DNA of 64,000 bases from Diatrype stigma (GCA_022225965.2 JAKJXP020000023.1:186001-250000); one strand, 5' to 3'. Counted from the stretch's first letter, positions 9,633 through 22,303 are shown. Translations and numbers: made by a program. The notes: generated from the sequence alone by a model not told the origin.

Positions 9633-12600
9633 TAGGGAGGGCTCCGGAGGTTGATTCCGTAAGACAAGAGATTGAATATCACCGCGATTGGACCGCGCGC
9701 GGAAATCAGTGCGACGTTTTACCCTTCCTCGCCTCCTACTACCCCCACCCCTCCCTCCCCAGACCAGACCGACCGGCACCTAGAAACGTACGCACGCGCA
9801 TTTGTTAGATCGCAGCTGGTACTGCATCAAGGAATACTACTACTACACCTACGCCACATCCTATTTTTATTGTTACTATTAGCACACCGGGTACAACACG
9901 ACAATCACGGCGACGATGAGCAGTAACAAAAGCTTACCCCTAATAATTTGAGTTGCTGCTACATGCCATTGCCGTACTTACACCGGCACATGTATACACA
10001 CGTATGCCATTTTCTGGCATTGCCTCTCTATCTACCTATCCATCAGATCTGTGAGCTGGAGCTTGGAGTAACAGCGGCAGCATCAGCGATAACGGGGTAG
10101 CAATTGACGAATGGGTTAGAATGCCGGATTGGGATCTTGATTGATTCACCTGTCTCGCTGCTTCCTGCGAGGGCGGGGATGGGTATGGGGGATTTGGGGT
10201 CGGGGTTGGAGTTGGGGTTGGGGGCCAGCTTAACGTCAGTCAAAATCGATAGGCAGACAGACACGGATGGGATGGGACGGGACGGGATGGTACCACGCCC
10301 GTGTTCCCTGTTGTATTCGGCTACGCACACCGCAACGGCAATGTACAATAAAGCATGTACGTGTATACATATATTATATGTACGATGGTACACTATGGAC
10401 GAATAGACAGACGAACGAGTGCCCTGGTTGAGACTCACTCGGCTTTGACTTTGCCTATACCTATACACATAACCTATGTACCTACCTACCTATATAAGTA
10501 CCAATGAAACTCGTACCCGTAATGGGAGAGGCGCAAGAGAGAATTTGGGGGATAGATAATATGCAGTGCTCGTTGGGACCGGAGAAGCTTTATCAGAGAA
10601 TATCTACGCGGGAAGAAGAAGGGGGGTCTCAATTCTCGAAATCACTCAACTGCAGCTACCTGTTAACTAACTAGACGGGCTTGCGTGAACAGCAGGCTAG
10701 GCACTACCAAGAGAAGTATTGAATTGGAAATAGGGGATAATAGTCACTCGATCGCTTGCTCCATGTCTGATTACGACCCCCACCCCCTATCGATCGTCAA
10801 TCCCACCCACTCACTCATTTTGCCTTGCTCTCACTTATGTCGTTCTGCCCTGCCTACCTTGGCTATTCTATCTCGCCGCCTCTTCACACGGCAGTGATTG
10901 CCCCCCGCCTAGAAACGCAGTGAGGCTACCGTTCTCTAGTTATCTCCTCCGGTGTCTTGTTCTCGACATTCAAATGCTACATACTACTTGATAGGGGGTG
11001 GGTTGCTTATAACTATCTCAAGGCCAGGCAGGTATCTTGGGCTGTTATAAAAATATCATCTAAATATATAGCTATCTAGTCTACACTCTGACTATTTTCA
11101 GGAAAGGGCCTGAATACCTTGGTGTGAATGTCATCATCTTTATATAAGCGTCGTCTAGGAATCTTGGGCTACCTGACCAACCCTTACTTATCTACATAGT
11201 CAACTAACTGGCTATCGAGTCCTCAGGGTTAGACTATTTACATGTGTTTCTTGAGGACCGGAGATCACGATGGTTGATACTGACTGGTGATAAAGATGGT
11301 CAGGTGTGACTCTAGGATGTTATATGTATATGATGTAGTCTCTGCTGTACCCCTATGCCGGCTGTGGTAGTGGTAGCGGTGGCGGTAATGACAATGACTA
11401 CACTTCTTCATACATGGTCTTCCCCGGATACATACAACGTTACATGCCGCCATACTACACTGCACTTTGGGAGGAGGGCACGAGGAGCACATAGAGCGAG
11501 CCTTGCCTTGTCTTGCTTACGTTACGTGTAGGCTTGTAACATTGGAGTGTGATGCTTCGAGGTATGATTCGAGCTTTTGATCATGTATACTGACTTTCCC
11601 TTTCACTAGGTCGATATCTAAAGTCACCTTATAACCAACAGTACCTAGCATGCATATTCAATCTATCTATACACCATGGTTATGTAGATCCGTATTCAAC
11701 TTGCACACCTCGTGGTACAATAGATTGGGAGAGGCAGAGGGAATAGCACACACATACAAAGGAGTAATGCGAGCAGCGTGGCTGGGAATGCCCCCAGGGA
11801 AAAGATAGAAAGGCAAGAAAATAGCAGAATAAAGGGGGACGAATAGGGAGAAAAGCATGCTTATTAATTCAGCCCACAGAGAAAAGGAAGTCTGAATGTA
11901 CCACTGTATTAGCTATGCCTAACGTAGACGCAGGTCAATCGCTCGCGCTACCTGATGGTCAGCGAGTATGTAGAATCTAACCTAGACACCGACACGGCGT
12001 GGATGTCCCTGACCATCGGTGAGAGGTGAGTATAATGGGCGAGCGCGCCGTGTGCGATCAGAGAAACTCCAGGAAGCCCGGAGGCTCCCGCCCGCTATTG
12101 AAAGTGTAACAGTAGCAGTCGCCGCTTAGGCGCCAACTGCCGATGTGATGTCTTTCCGTCTGTCTAGTCTGTCTGGAGCGTTACGGTACCTAAGGTTGTT
12201 ACGTAGACGTATGCGCGCAGAGCTCAACTCTGGGTCTAGATGGTTCGATTCAGGAGGGTGATCGAGCCAGACAGTCGATCCGTCGGGCAGGCAGGCAGTC
12301 CCAATCTGCCTTTTACCCCTTTCAGAAACACCTGCTTTGGCCATCTTATTCATTGCTCATGCGGTTGTGATGATGATGATGGGTTATAGTGACGGAGATA
12401 ATGACGGTGGTGATGATTCGAAAAAAACGTGGGGAGGAAATCCCAGTATGCCGACCACTCATCCACCCCACCACCATCTTCGTTAGTTAATTAATCTATT
12501 GTTAGGCATATGTGTGTGTGTGTGTGCCTGTAGATCCAAACGTGTGGCTACGACGAAACGCACAAATCAAAGTGTGCGTATCTACAGTGCTCAGGTAGGG

Positions 12601-12779
12601 GTTACTTCCTGCCGCGCAGCTGCCCGTCGTGCTGTGCTACTCGTATTCACAGTATTAACACTCCCACACACACTCTACCTCTTACTCGCTAATCGTTATA
12701 ATTATCATTACGATCAAAGTTGAGAAGTAGTCTCTTGTGTGTGATGCCCGATGTGCGACAGGGTCAAGGGGGTTGAGAT
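9633..12779. other. Gene-poor spacer (first part)
   Basis: No gene is supported. Open frames here are short, uninterrupted only by chance, and carry no domain. Visible features are TACCTACCTACC motifs near 10475-10495 and scattered ATATAT stretches. Pyrimidine runs occur near 9720-9760. Confidence 0.4.
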
Positions 12780-12863
12780 GCTATGCTATGCTATGTCATG
12801 CTATGCTTTGCTACGTCAGAAGCTAGCTATGTAGCTGCTGCTGCTGCTGCTGCTGCTGCTGCT
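12780..12863 (+). repeat. CTATG pentamer repeat followed by (GCT)10 microsatellite
   Basis: Imperfect CTATG copies occupy about 12780-12812. A perfect run of ten GCT triplets spans 12834-12863. The triplet run lies in non-coding DNA, with no open frame of interest around it. Confidence 0.85.
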
Positions 12864-15800
12864 ACGACACGAAACCGCCTACGTATATCAAAAGATATTA
12901 TATGGATTACTTCATAGTCGCCGCATGGGAGGCGCCGCTTGGGAAGGAACCGGGGGGAAGCAAGCGAGCTCCATAGAACAATAGAACGATCAGAGAAGGA
13001 AAAGAATTATGGGACGAAGGGCATCAGCCGAGAGCAAGCGAGCGAAGAAATATGGCAACCCGCGAACTTGGGGCCCGTTTCACGTCCGGGACCACAAAGG
13101 GGCAGCACGACGATTTGCTCCGGCTTGCATTTTACCCATAACTATGCCTCCCCATCTACCTACCTACGTACATACACACGTACATGCTCCCCAAGTATGT
13201 AGGTACATAATCAGATACATGCATGCCGCGTATATGGACCTACAAGAGCGCAACGAATGCAGAGGTGCAAAAGCGGGTGCGATGCGATGCTCTTTCTTGG
13301 GTACCTACAGTACCTGTCCGTTCGGTTCCGCAACGCAGACTCCAGTGGAGGATTGGAAAAAGGGGGCGAGGAAGTGCGAGATCTAGAGGTGGTCCCGCCC
13401 ACTTGCTGCCATGCTAGTAAGTAAAACCAATTGGCCTGCAAAAGCGATCGAGACTAGTTAGTAAGTTGAAGCAAAAGCTAATCAATCAATCGGCCGGACT
13501 ACTTTCTTACGTACCTACGGACTCGAAAGGAAGAAAAACACATCATCAGCATAATGGGGTGGAGGGGGTGAAGGGAGGGAGGAGACCAAAGAGAATAAAG
13601 AGCTACGAGTGAGCAGATCGGGTGCGAATTAATCAATTCGGCTTCGTGTTACCATTCTGCGGTTGCATGCTTACTTTGCAACTACTGTAGTTAGATGCGC
13701 TGATGCGCCGATGCGCTGATGTGAAGCGCGAAGGGGGAAAGAAAAGGGACGATGTGAAGGCGCGAAGCGAAAGCGTCGAGACCCGATTTGCTCGCACGTG
13801 CATGGCCAATAGACGGCTTTCGGTGTGAGCCCGGGATTCCATTGGTCGGTGCTCCACAGGACTACCTATCGGTGGCCCGATAGAACGGGGCCCTCAGGAC
13901 GGGAAACAGCACGGCATGCCGGGCGGCGGGGCGGGCAGCGAAATACAGAGTAGTTAGCAGAGATCAGCAATTATCGTCAGTACATAGTAGCATGATCCCA
14001 GATGGGCTCCCCTCTGCCGTCCAGTCCAGTCCAGTCAGTCGTGAGCCCTCGGTCCTTGGTTCAACAGGGTTCCTCCCTACCTACATAGGACCCTTTCGTC
14101 TCGTCAGTCCGTTAATACCTAACCTAACCTTATTTTCCATCGTCTGCTTTTCACTGCCGTTGCTGCTTTTTGTTGATATCTAAATTTAATACGGGCATGC
14201 CCGCGCGCGCGCTCCTTGCGCTAGTAGATATGTACATATGTAAGTAAGTGGCCCGCTCGGGATATTCGAATTGGAGGAATGGGAGTGGGAGAGAGCGGAA
14301 GAGCTGGGAAAATAACGTGGGCGCCGCATGCAGGGTGGCAAAAGAAAAATAGGAGCAGATGCAAAAAGGGGGACATATGATTGATTGCAAGACGAACGGA
14401 GACTAAAATAAAGAAAAACATGAAACTTAAAAACTTGGGACGAATTGACTGGATGATTGATGATGGGATTGAGACCAAGAACAAGAGAGACGGGCGCGTA
14501 GGATAGGATACTTTACTCCGTACGTATGTAACCACATGGGACGACGTGATCTGCCGCACTTGTTGACGAGTCCGACGGCTCCGATGAGCGCGCATCGAAG
14601 GATGGATGACCGGCGCACCATTGTCACTGGCTCCCCCTCGGAGCTGCTTACTTATCTTGTGTTATTTCCTATGCAATTAGCTCCCTGCCTACCTCATACC
14701 TGCGTATGTAATCAGAGCGTGCGCCCATCGGTTTGAACCACGAAATCGATGGCGAAACCTGCTCTATCCTATCGGCCACTTACTCTGCTCATCTAGTGAC
14801 CATCTCTCTGGCCATCTGCCTGTCTATCCGTCAGTCAGCCAGTCAGTCAGCTAACTAGCCCTGCTAGTCTATCTGGCGACTTGGATTCTCCAGCTGCTTT
14901 GCTGCAAGTACCGAGAAGACAGGACCAAGACACCAAGAGTGAACTAATTGGTCTTTGCTTCGTTGTTTCTGCGTTAGAGTAGTCAGTTGTTCGCAATGGC
15001 GGCTCTCCGGCCCCCACACGGCAATGTTTCATGTTGTTTCCTGCTCCCCTCTGAATGGCTCCCCGGCCGCGGGTTTCTGGCGAGCTTGTGATATGTAGCT
15101 AAAAAAAGGGTTTACCCAAGAGGACGAAAACTTAAGATGGGGTATGCGACGCGTCTCTTTGTTTTTGTATTGGCTCTTTGGCCCCGGACGTTGAGGAGAT
15201 CCCGTACGGGTTGAGTCCATCACGCCGCTCGAGCTGAGGGTCTCTTGATCTGATCTTCTGGATAACTAACCACTTGCTACCTGGTACTAGTAGTCCTACA
15301 GTAGCGGCCGACGTGACATGACGTGACGTGACGTGGGCCGGGGTCTAGTTTAACGGTAGGAACATTACCCACGTTAAACCTACAGTCGTGAAGCAATAGT
15401 CGCGGTTGATACGTCCGCTTTGCAACTTACGATATCTATCGACTGCAGCGCACGTTTTATACGGATGAGTAGGTAACAAATGCGAGATGCACTTTGCACT
15501 TACTTAGTTACCATCTCACGACGTCGTCCCCTTTCTTCGAGTACGAGACTTACCTGAACAAGTCAGGAACCTGCATATGTAGGTAGTCATCGCTGCATAT
15601 TGTGAAACTTACAAGTAGGTAGTTAGTTACCTAATATACCACGGCTCGAGCAGCGAGATGCACAAAGCGGCAAGGTTAGCACAGCAATTCAGTCTCACCT
15701 ATTACCGACCACATATTTTTCATATGGGGTCTGAATCAATACACGGTAACCCGAGCTGCCCGAGAATGAAGCCCCCCCCCCTTCCCCCGCTATAATACCA

Positions 15801-16740
15801 CTTTAGTATAGCATCATTTATTCGCTCCGTCACCCATACATTCACTCATTGCCTGAATTCAAACCGTTGACCGTCGATCATATCGGTCATCATTGCTTAC
15901 CACCTGCCTTCCTACTTATACCTAGGTACTTGCAGTGGTCTGTCTATGACTGCCGCGGCTGCTGCTTGCACCCGAACAGCCGGGCGATTGCGACGGCGAC
16001 TACGATTTGCGGGTTTATACCTACCTACCTACCCAACTTATAGATGGTCTAAGTAATCATTGTGGTTGCGACTCTGCCCGGTTGACAGCCCACGAGGTCA
16101 ACCTCAAGTTTACCGCATGATTGGAATGTATCATGACGAAGACAACCAACCAACCAACCAACAAGGTGGTTATTGGACGATAGTATCTTATCCACCGAGA
16201 AACTTGAGCGCAGAGGCCGACTCGCTCGCCGGAGTTAGCTGATTGCGGGCCAGGTCAGGCCCGGCGCCAGAGCGGGTCCTAGATGGGCGGGTGAGCTGGT
16301 AGCGTGGGCAAGTGAGCAGGCAGACGAAACCAAGGTAAACAAACTAGAACGGTAGCAATGATCAAGCAAAACAATAGCATCTCATCGTTATAACTCTGTA
16401 GTTAGTACGTGAACGTGAGGCTATTATTTGTGTGTGTGCCTACTTTCTTCGCGATCATTCAACCCCCCTCACTCCCCCTCCCTCTCCTCTGTTCTTCTCT
16501 CACCCCCTCTTATTCACTCACTTTCAAAGCAAGGAACCGGAAAAACATCTAAAATAAGAAAAAGCTTATTACTGTTACTTCTTAGGCAGGATCCGTCTAG
16601 GCATGTATGACATTTCATCAATCCGTCAAATCAGTCCGATATCAGCTTTAGCTTGAACCGCTTGGGCAACTACAGTAGGTCAGATAGTTAGGTACGGTGG
16701 TTAGTCAGCAAGGCATGAACTGCGTGTCTGAGAACCTCCG
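12864..16740. other. Gene-poor spacer (second part)
   Basis: No gene is supported. Contents include TACCTACCTACGTACATACA motifs near 13156-13175 and an octamer array based on GATGCGCT at about 13693-13720. A CCTAACCTAACC pair lies near 14117-14130, and GTGACATGACGTGACGTGAC repeats near 15312-15331. TACCTACCTACCTACC occurs at about 16018-16034 and a CAACCAACCAAC run near 16143-16160. The CCTAACC pair is too short to be a telomeric array. Confidence 0.4.
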
Positions 16741-17250
16741 AGACAAAATTGCAGAGAGGCAGTGAGTGAGTGTGAGTGAGTGTGAGTGTGAGCGTAAGTG
16801 TGTGCGTGTATGCGTGTGTGGTTGTCGATGATCGAGGGAGTTTCTGGTGGTGAGTAGCAGTGGTTGGCTGGAATATCTTGTGTGTGTGCGTAAATAAAGT
16901 AAAGTGTGTGAGAGGAGAGAGGGTGTGTGTGTGTGTGCGTGTAATACGGTTCAGGTGGTAATGGCAGTCGGTAGTAACGGTGACCGGTGGTTGGTTGGTT
17001 GGGCTCGTCGTTCGTTGTGTGTGAGTGCGAGTGTGTGTGAGTGTGTACGAAGTATACCTATATTCTCTTTACTTATTAGGTCCGTATACTTTAGGTAGGT
17101 ACAGTATTATTATGTCTTGTCTTTTCTCCACGCCCACGCCCACGCACAGAAGCACAGCACACACCCGCACCCACACCCACACACCCGAACCCGAGTGCAT
17201 GTTATGTAGGTAGGTACCTATGCATGCGTGCATACACACACACAGGAGAA
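16741..17250. repeat. GT/GTGAGT-rich then CA-rich simple-sequence block
   Basis: Plus-strand GTGAGTGT and GTGTGTGT tracts recur from about 16760 to 17050. They are followed by CACACCCGCACCCACACC-type sequence at about 17156-17185 and CACACACACA near 17232. The strand asymmetry flips from G/T-rich to C/A-rich around 17100, so the two halves could pair in a single strand. Confidence 0.7.
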
Positions 17251-17891
17251 CGAGAGAAAAGCGAGCGTGAGAGGTGAGAGTGTGGGGAAAGCTGTTGCTG
17301 TCAACTTAACTGGGTGGTCATGCTGCACGCTCTCTGCTCCCTCCCTACCTATTTCGAACAGCCATCTGTCTATACTAGGAAACCCCCCACTTCCCGCCTA
17401 TCTACCTAACAACCTCCCTGCCTACCTGCAATCCTAATAGTCACGACAGCCTCGCTGTGTAGTTAGTTGCCTCAGTTGAGGTCAAGAGAACACCAAAGTG
17501 AATATACAACCAGTTTGCAAGGTATATAGTAGATGTAATACTACAACTATACTGTGATTACCTACATATATATATGCATGCCATTTGCTGTCGTGCCGTC
17601 TACATAGCCTACAGGCAACTTACCTATCTCGTCTTCTCTTCCCTCATCGTCGTCGGGCGTGGTAGTCTTGGGGTAAAATATGCGCCGTGATAGTGTGTTA
17701 GGAAAATGTCCTATCTGGAAAGAAAGAAAAACAAAAAAGCTACCTAGGTACCTACATAACCTGACAGATGACGCTTTAATAGGTTGCATGGTGTCCGTCC
17801 TGCAGCATGTGCGTATGTGTAAGATCGCTTGCATCGAGACTACATACATACATAAGGCATATTTTCCAATAAACGCGAGGTGAGATCAGAA

Positions 17892-17946
17892 GGGGGGGGC
17901 CCTGGGGGGGCATGGCATGGGAATGGGGGGGGTAACGAACGGGGGG
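17892..17946 (+). repeat. G-tract cluster (possible G-quadruplex)
   Basis: Four runs of at least six G occur at about 17892-17899, 17904-17910, 17925-17932 and 17941-17946 on the plus strand. The intervening loops are 4, 14 and 8 nt. Such a cluster can in principle fold as a G-quadruplex; the longer loops weaken the case. Confidence 0.5.
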
Positions 17947-19152
17947 TGTGTGGGTGGTAGTGTCCGGGGAAATACGGGACCACAAGCTGTCCCTCACTCC
18001 GTCTCTTTTCTTTTCGGACTTATCAGTTACTGTTTGTTTGACTTCGACGGGGGAAAACGTCACGCACGTTTGCAAAAGGGAGATCATATCACTAGTAGCG
18101 GGATGAAAAGAGTATGGACGGTAGGTTTGGCTGAAAATGAGAACTGATCTTTTTTTTGGGGTCGTATTCAGGCTCAGGATCTTCCTGGCTGGCTAGGTAG
18201 GCTAAATAAGCTATAGGTAAAAGACGCAAGGAAAGCCTGTGAAACAGGATGTCATGGAGCATTTGCTGATATGCTTCCGGAAAAAATGATCTCAGCGGCC
18301 GACTCGCTGTTCTTGCTGCTGTAGATGTAGATCGTCCCACTTCTTGGTAATCGTGGTTCTCATAATCCGAGACTGTCGTGGGAGTAAAAAGCCCATCATC
18401 CAGTTCGTGCCGTAAAACAGTAAAGAAAAAATATGAATAACCCAAAAGCCGCCGCCCCTTCCCCACCGCCCGCTCCTCAGCCCATAGATCCATTTGTCCT
18501 CCCCGACCCCATCACGTCGTGAGACATTATCCCATAAATCCTCAAGGAAACCCCATCCTTGTGCGCTGCTGTCCCTAGATCTTCTCCGATCGCTGGCGGA
18601 GGAAAATGTAAACCCAAGAAGTGAACAAATCCAATAGCCATCCAGTGGTGGTGGTCGCCCGAAGCTGTGGTGCAAATCGCTCTCTGCAGCTCTTCTCAGA
18701 CCCCCAATCCACGTCCATGATGGTGGTACAAGAAAAGCAACTGTACTGCTGGCCAAACAGACAGTGCCTCTCGTAACCCAAGCCGGTTCCGCCGGATGCA
18801 TACCACCCAAAATCGAATGCGATAAATGCCTGGTGGCATATCTGGAAATATCCAAGAACTCGCCAGGAGGTGTGAAGAAGTGAAAGGTAGAAGTGAATAA
18901 GAGGAAATGTAAAATCAAATGTCGACTCGCTTGCTAAAACTCGAAAATGGAAATGACTAGTAGAGAGACCCGTAGAAAACAAAATAGAATGATGAACATT
19001 TCGTTTGTGCGTGAGCAGTATTTTTGGTCTGGTTACGCGGGAGCGTCATGAAGTGTATGCACATTTTGAATCAACACACCAGAGCTGAGCAGGTGTGCCG
19101 AATATACCGGAAAGAAGTCGTTAAGGTCGTGTCGTGTCGTGTCGTTAAGTCG
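17947..19152. other. Downstream flank of the bZIP gene
   Basis: This is probably the 3' untranslated and terminator region of the minus-strand bZIP gene. Minus-strand frames of 208 codons (18292-18918) and 135 codons (18575-18982) overlap each other in different phases. They have no recognisable motif and a composition rich in Phe/Ser/Arg/Trp, so neither is called as a gene. A GTCGTGTCGTGTCGTT repeat lies near 19129-19146. Confidence 0.4.
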
Positions 19153-21003
19153 TTACGTGTTGGCATCGCTGCTAAGCGGTCGCCCATCCTCGGCGCTGTT
19201 GCATTCCGCCACCATCTTCGCGAAATTCCGGACGACGTCGCCCGGTATCTGGTCCCACAAGAGCGACCTCGTATATACCTCCGCGGCCGAGTGCTTCTCA
19301 TTGCTGCGCATGTTGGCGAGCGCATCCGCAAGATTGCGCCGGCCTTGTGTGCGTGTCGGTGGGTTGCGCATGAAGCTCTGGTCGTTGAGGCCATTATACT
19401 GTGCCGCAGAGAGCGAGAAAATTTGCTCGTTCGTCTGCTCTTGCGTCGGCTGGGTGAGGCTGTCGTGTAGATCATCTAGCATCGACGGAGCGACGCCTTC
19501 CACACTATTGCTCGCCATCGACATCGAAGCCGACGACGCCCAGTCGGCGGAAGTAGAGGGCTGAGGGGCGCTGGGGACCATAGCGCTCTCGGGGGCATGC
19601 GGCACACCGGCATCCTTGAAGATGTTGTCGAGAAGTGTTGCTGAGGCTTCCCGCACGTCCTCAGATACCCGAGGGATGGTTGGTGCGGACCTGTTAGACA
19701 GGACGAACGCGCCGACGAGGAACAGCATGAAGAGTAGACCACCTTGAGCGGGCTTGTCGACATCGCTGGGGAGGGTGACCTCGGGCTTCTTTGTAGTGGC
19801 AAGCTGCATCTCCTGCTTGACTTCGCCCGTCTCCATCGGGAAGTCGCCCATGAAGCCCATCTGGTCCCAGGAAGCATCCATCGTCATGCCCTCCAGCTCG
19901 TTGAAACCGTTGGCGAAGCCGGTGTTGCTCGGCATCGCCGCGTTCTCTAGTCGCTGGACGTGGTCGGTGAGGACGGCAACCTTCTTGCGCAGCTCTCCCG
20001 TCTCGATGGTATGGCTCTGGATCATGTCCTCCTTCTCCATCCTGAGGCTCTCAATGTGGGCCTCGTAGTACTCCTTGTCACGAGACATCTGAGTCAGCTT
20101 CAAGTTCAGCTCCGCCATCTCCTCCTCCAAGCTGGTGATGATGGAAGTGAACTGCTTCTTCTCATCCTCTAACCGCTCGGTGTGGAGCTTTTTCCTCTGC
20201 CGAGAGTCGAGGGCGGCCTGGCGGTTGCGTAGGAGACGCTTCTGCTGCTTGAGCTCCTTGATCTCTTGTTCGTCCGTGGACTGAGCAATGAGCTGGTCGA
20301 TGTTGTGGAGATTCCGCTCGACCGGGATGTCAAACCGAGCATTCTTTTTCCGGATGCCGTCACCACGGCGCAGCTCATTATGTGACCGGATAGCGGGGCT
20401 GTCTGGTCGCATGCGCTTTCCTAGCGGCTGATTCTTCAAGTCCTGACCCATCCAGTCCTTCTGCGGTGATGCCGGGATGGACGGGTTGCTACCTGAACCA
20501 ACTGCTGCGAAGAGGGGAACCTGGTTGCCCGGGTTGCTGAACGGCGTGGGCATCTGCACCGGCCGCTGGAAGATGGACTGGTTGGTCTCGTACGCACTGT
20601 CGAGACCGTCGTACTGCATCGGCGTGCAGGTCCCTGAGCCTTGACCCATAGACCACGATTGGGGCTGCGGGGCATATGTGGCTTGCGACGGATCGGCTCG
20701 CAGGAAGGGGTTGTTGCTATGCTGCGGCTCCAAGAAGGGATTGTTCGAGGGGACCGACTGCATATCGACCGACTGCCAATCTTCGGTCTTGGGGGAGAAT
20801 AGTGTCGAGACAGCGAAGGAATCTCTTCTACTTCCTGCCATAGGGGGGGATAACTCTAAGCCCGAGTCGATAGTACTTTGATCTAGGATGTTATCATCAA
20901 GAATGGTATCCTCGTCATCGAAGAACTTCTGTGCTGCATGGCTAGTGTCAACCGTTAATGCGTTTTGCCTGTAAAAGGACTGCATTGGAAATGTTGAGAC
21001 CAT
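19153..21003 (-). CDS. bZIP transcription factor with a predicted transmembrane segment
   Basis: This is a single-exon gene of 616 residues. Residues about 250-272 are the basic DNA-contact region: KRLLRNRQAALDSRQRKK contains the N-x-x-(A/Q)-A-x-x-S-R core. A long coiled coil follows to about residue 352, rich in Lys/Glu heptads (LEEEMAELNLKL). The N-terminal 200 residues are Ser/Pro/Gln-rich with duplicated NNPFL motifs, as in an activation domain. After the zipper comes a 16-residue hydrophobic stretch GGLLFMLFLVGAFVLS (421-436), flanked by charged and polar residues, and then a ~180-residue tail. The hydrophobic segment recalls membrane-tethered CREB3/ATF6-type factors, though it is short for a membrane helix. 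The specific fungal orthologue is not recognised. The upstream leader (21004-21400) is CT-rich on the coding strand. Confidence 0.9.
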   Translation of the reverse strand: MVSTFPMQSFYRQNALTVDTSHAAQKFFDDEDTILDDNILDQSTIDSGLELSPPMAGSRRDSFAVSTLFSPKTEDWQSVDMQSVPSNNPFLEPQHSNNPFLRADPSQATYAPQPQSWSMGQGSGTCTPMQYDGLDSAYETNQSIFQRPVQMPTPFSNPGNQVPLFAAVGSGSNPSIPASPQKDWMGQDLKNQPLGKRMRPDSPAIRSHNELRRGDGIRKKNARFDIPVERNLHNIDQLIAQSTDEQEIKELKQQKRLLRNRQAALDSRQRKKLHTERLEDEKKQFTSIITSLEEEMAELNLKLTQMSRDKEYYEAHIESLRMEKEDMIQSHTIETGELRKKVAVLTDHVQRLENAAMPSNTGFANGFNELEGMTMDASWDQMGFMGDFPMETGEVKQEMQLATTKKPEVTLPSDVDKPAQGGLLFMLFLVGAFVLSNRSAPTIPRVSEDVREASATLLDNIFKDAGVPHAPESAMVPSAPQPSTSADWASSASMSMASNSVEGVAPSMLDDLHDSLTQPTQEQTNEQIFSLSAAQYNGLNDQSFMRNPPTRTQGRRNLADALANMRSNEKHSAAEVYTRSLLWDQIPGDVVRNFAKMVAECNSAEDGRPLSSDANT

Positions 21004-22260
21004 TGCAGGTCTGTGTGTGTGGATGTGAGATGAGTAGTGTGGTCGGTATGTGCAATGGTCGAGGATTCGGGTTGCGCTGTGTAGTAAGGGATATTAGTAC
21101 ACAGGGCGGTGAATGTGAGCGTCTCAAAGGGCGGCGGGGTGGTGGTGATGGTGATGGTGATGATGGTGATATGTGATAGATGGTAATTATGTAACAACGA
21201 TGGACTCTCCGGATTAAGAGCCTGTGTTAGAGAATTGGATGAGAAGTGAGACGATGATTCAAAGTGGTGATCATGAACCCCAAGGTTGAAGCCGGGTATG
21301 AGTGTGTGTGAGAGTGAGAGTGAGTATGAGTGTGAATGTGAACATAGAGGTATGTATAGAGACAAATGATGGAGGGGAAATAGTCTGAGATATGGATGGA
21401 GGCGGGCTGATAATAAAGGTACAATGCAATGGCAGTAAGTGATAAGACGGACGACCTTGGCTTGGCTGCTTGGAAGGATGTCTAATGTCCAGGATGTCCA
21501 GGATGGTCAGGATGTCCAGGATGTACGGATGTACAGCTGGTGGGGAAGGGGGGGTAGGGGGGGTGCTTGGGTGCTTGGGTGCAGCAGCGCGGCAGAATCG
21601 GGACTTTTTTCTCACTACCTACCAAAACTTGAAAACAGAAGGTGGGAAAAGAAACGGTCCCGGAAACTTACAAGTCCTCGGTTGTATACTCTAGGGAGCT
21701 AGGAGTACAGTATTGGTATTATTGTGTGCTTTTCCTGTTCTTGGCAGGTAGCCGGTAGCCTGCAACACAATATCGATATCACCCAAAATAGAGTGAGTAG
21801 AGCGAATGTAGAGAACCTGGTCGCTCTCTTCTCTCTGTCTCTCTCTTTCTCTCGGATCGTACGACTGAGAGGGATGCAATAGGCCGTAGGAATATGCGCG
21901 AGTGAAGAAGTGGTTGATATCGAGCGCAGAGCAATAACGAAAGCTCTGCTATCTATCATACATATAAAGTATGTGAATAGGGTGTATTGCCGTGCAATGC
22001 GATTAGTAGTCTTTTAGCCTCTGGTGGGAACAGGAGAGCTTGTGCTTTAAGTGTGCTTCTTGAGGAGAAGCGTCAGGTTAGGCCCGGTCCAGGTCCTTGA
22101 CTATGTACTGACTATGTAGGTAGGATGCCCCAATGACTGACAGACGGCCGACCTCAGGGATCCTCCTGCTCTGGCTCTTGCTCTTGCTCCTCTCATCTAC
22201 TACTGGGCGCGAGTTACAGCAGTCAGTTACGGCAACGGGGGGGTCTGCGAGGGCACACCA
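21004..22260. promoter_or_regulatory. Upstream region of the bZIP gene with minisatellite
   Basis: The stretch next to the ATG is pyrimidine-rich on the minus strand (CACACTCATACTCACTCTCA-like, 21300-21345), typical of a fungal leader or promoter. A 9-10-bp tandem unit based on ATGTCCAGG occurs about four to five times at 21478-21529. No other gene is seen. Frames on either strand here are low-complexity. Confidence 0.5.
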
Positions 22261-22272
22261 GTGTACCATTCA

Positions 22273-22303
22273 AGGCAGTGGGAGGCAGTGGGAGGCAGTG
22301 GGG
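22273..22303 (+). repeat. Three-copy GGCAGTGGGA tandem repeat
   Basis: A decamer, GGCAGTGGGA, is repeated three times in direct succession in non-coding DNA. Confidence 0.8.

Noticed and set aside
14115..14132. CCTAACCTAACC resembling telomere repeat
   Set aside because: Only two units and not the fungal TTAGGG/CCCTAA hexamer array; chance or part of the TACCTA motif family.
15345..15425. tRNA-like sequence with an A-box-like TAGTTTAACGGT
   Set aside because: No B-box with a pairable T-stem and no acceptor stem could be drawn. A similar TAGTTTAACGG at about 22907 also lacks the rest of a tRNA.
18292..18982. Two overlapping minus-strand frames of 208 and 135 codons
   Set aside because: Different phases over the same DNA, no domain, no conserved-looking segment; more likely 3' untranslated sequence of the bZIP gene.
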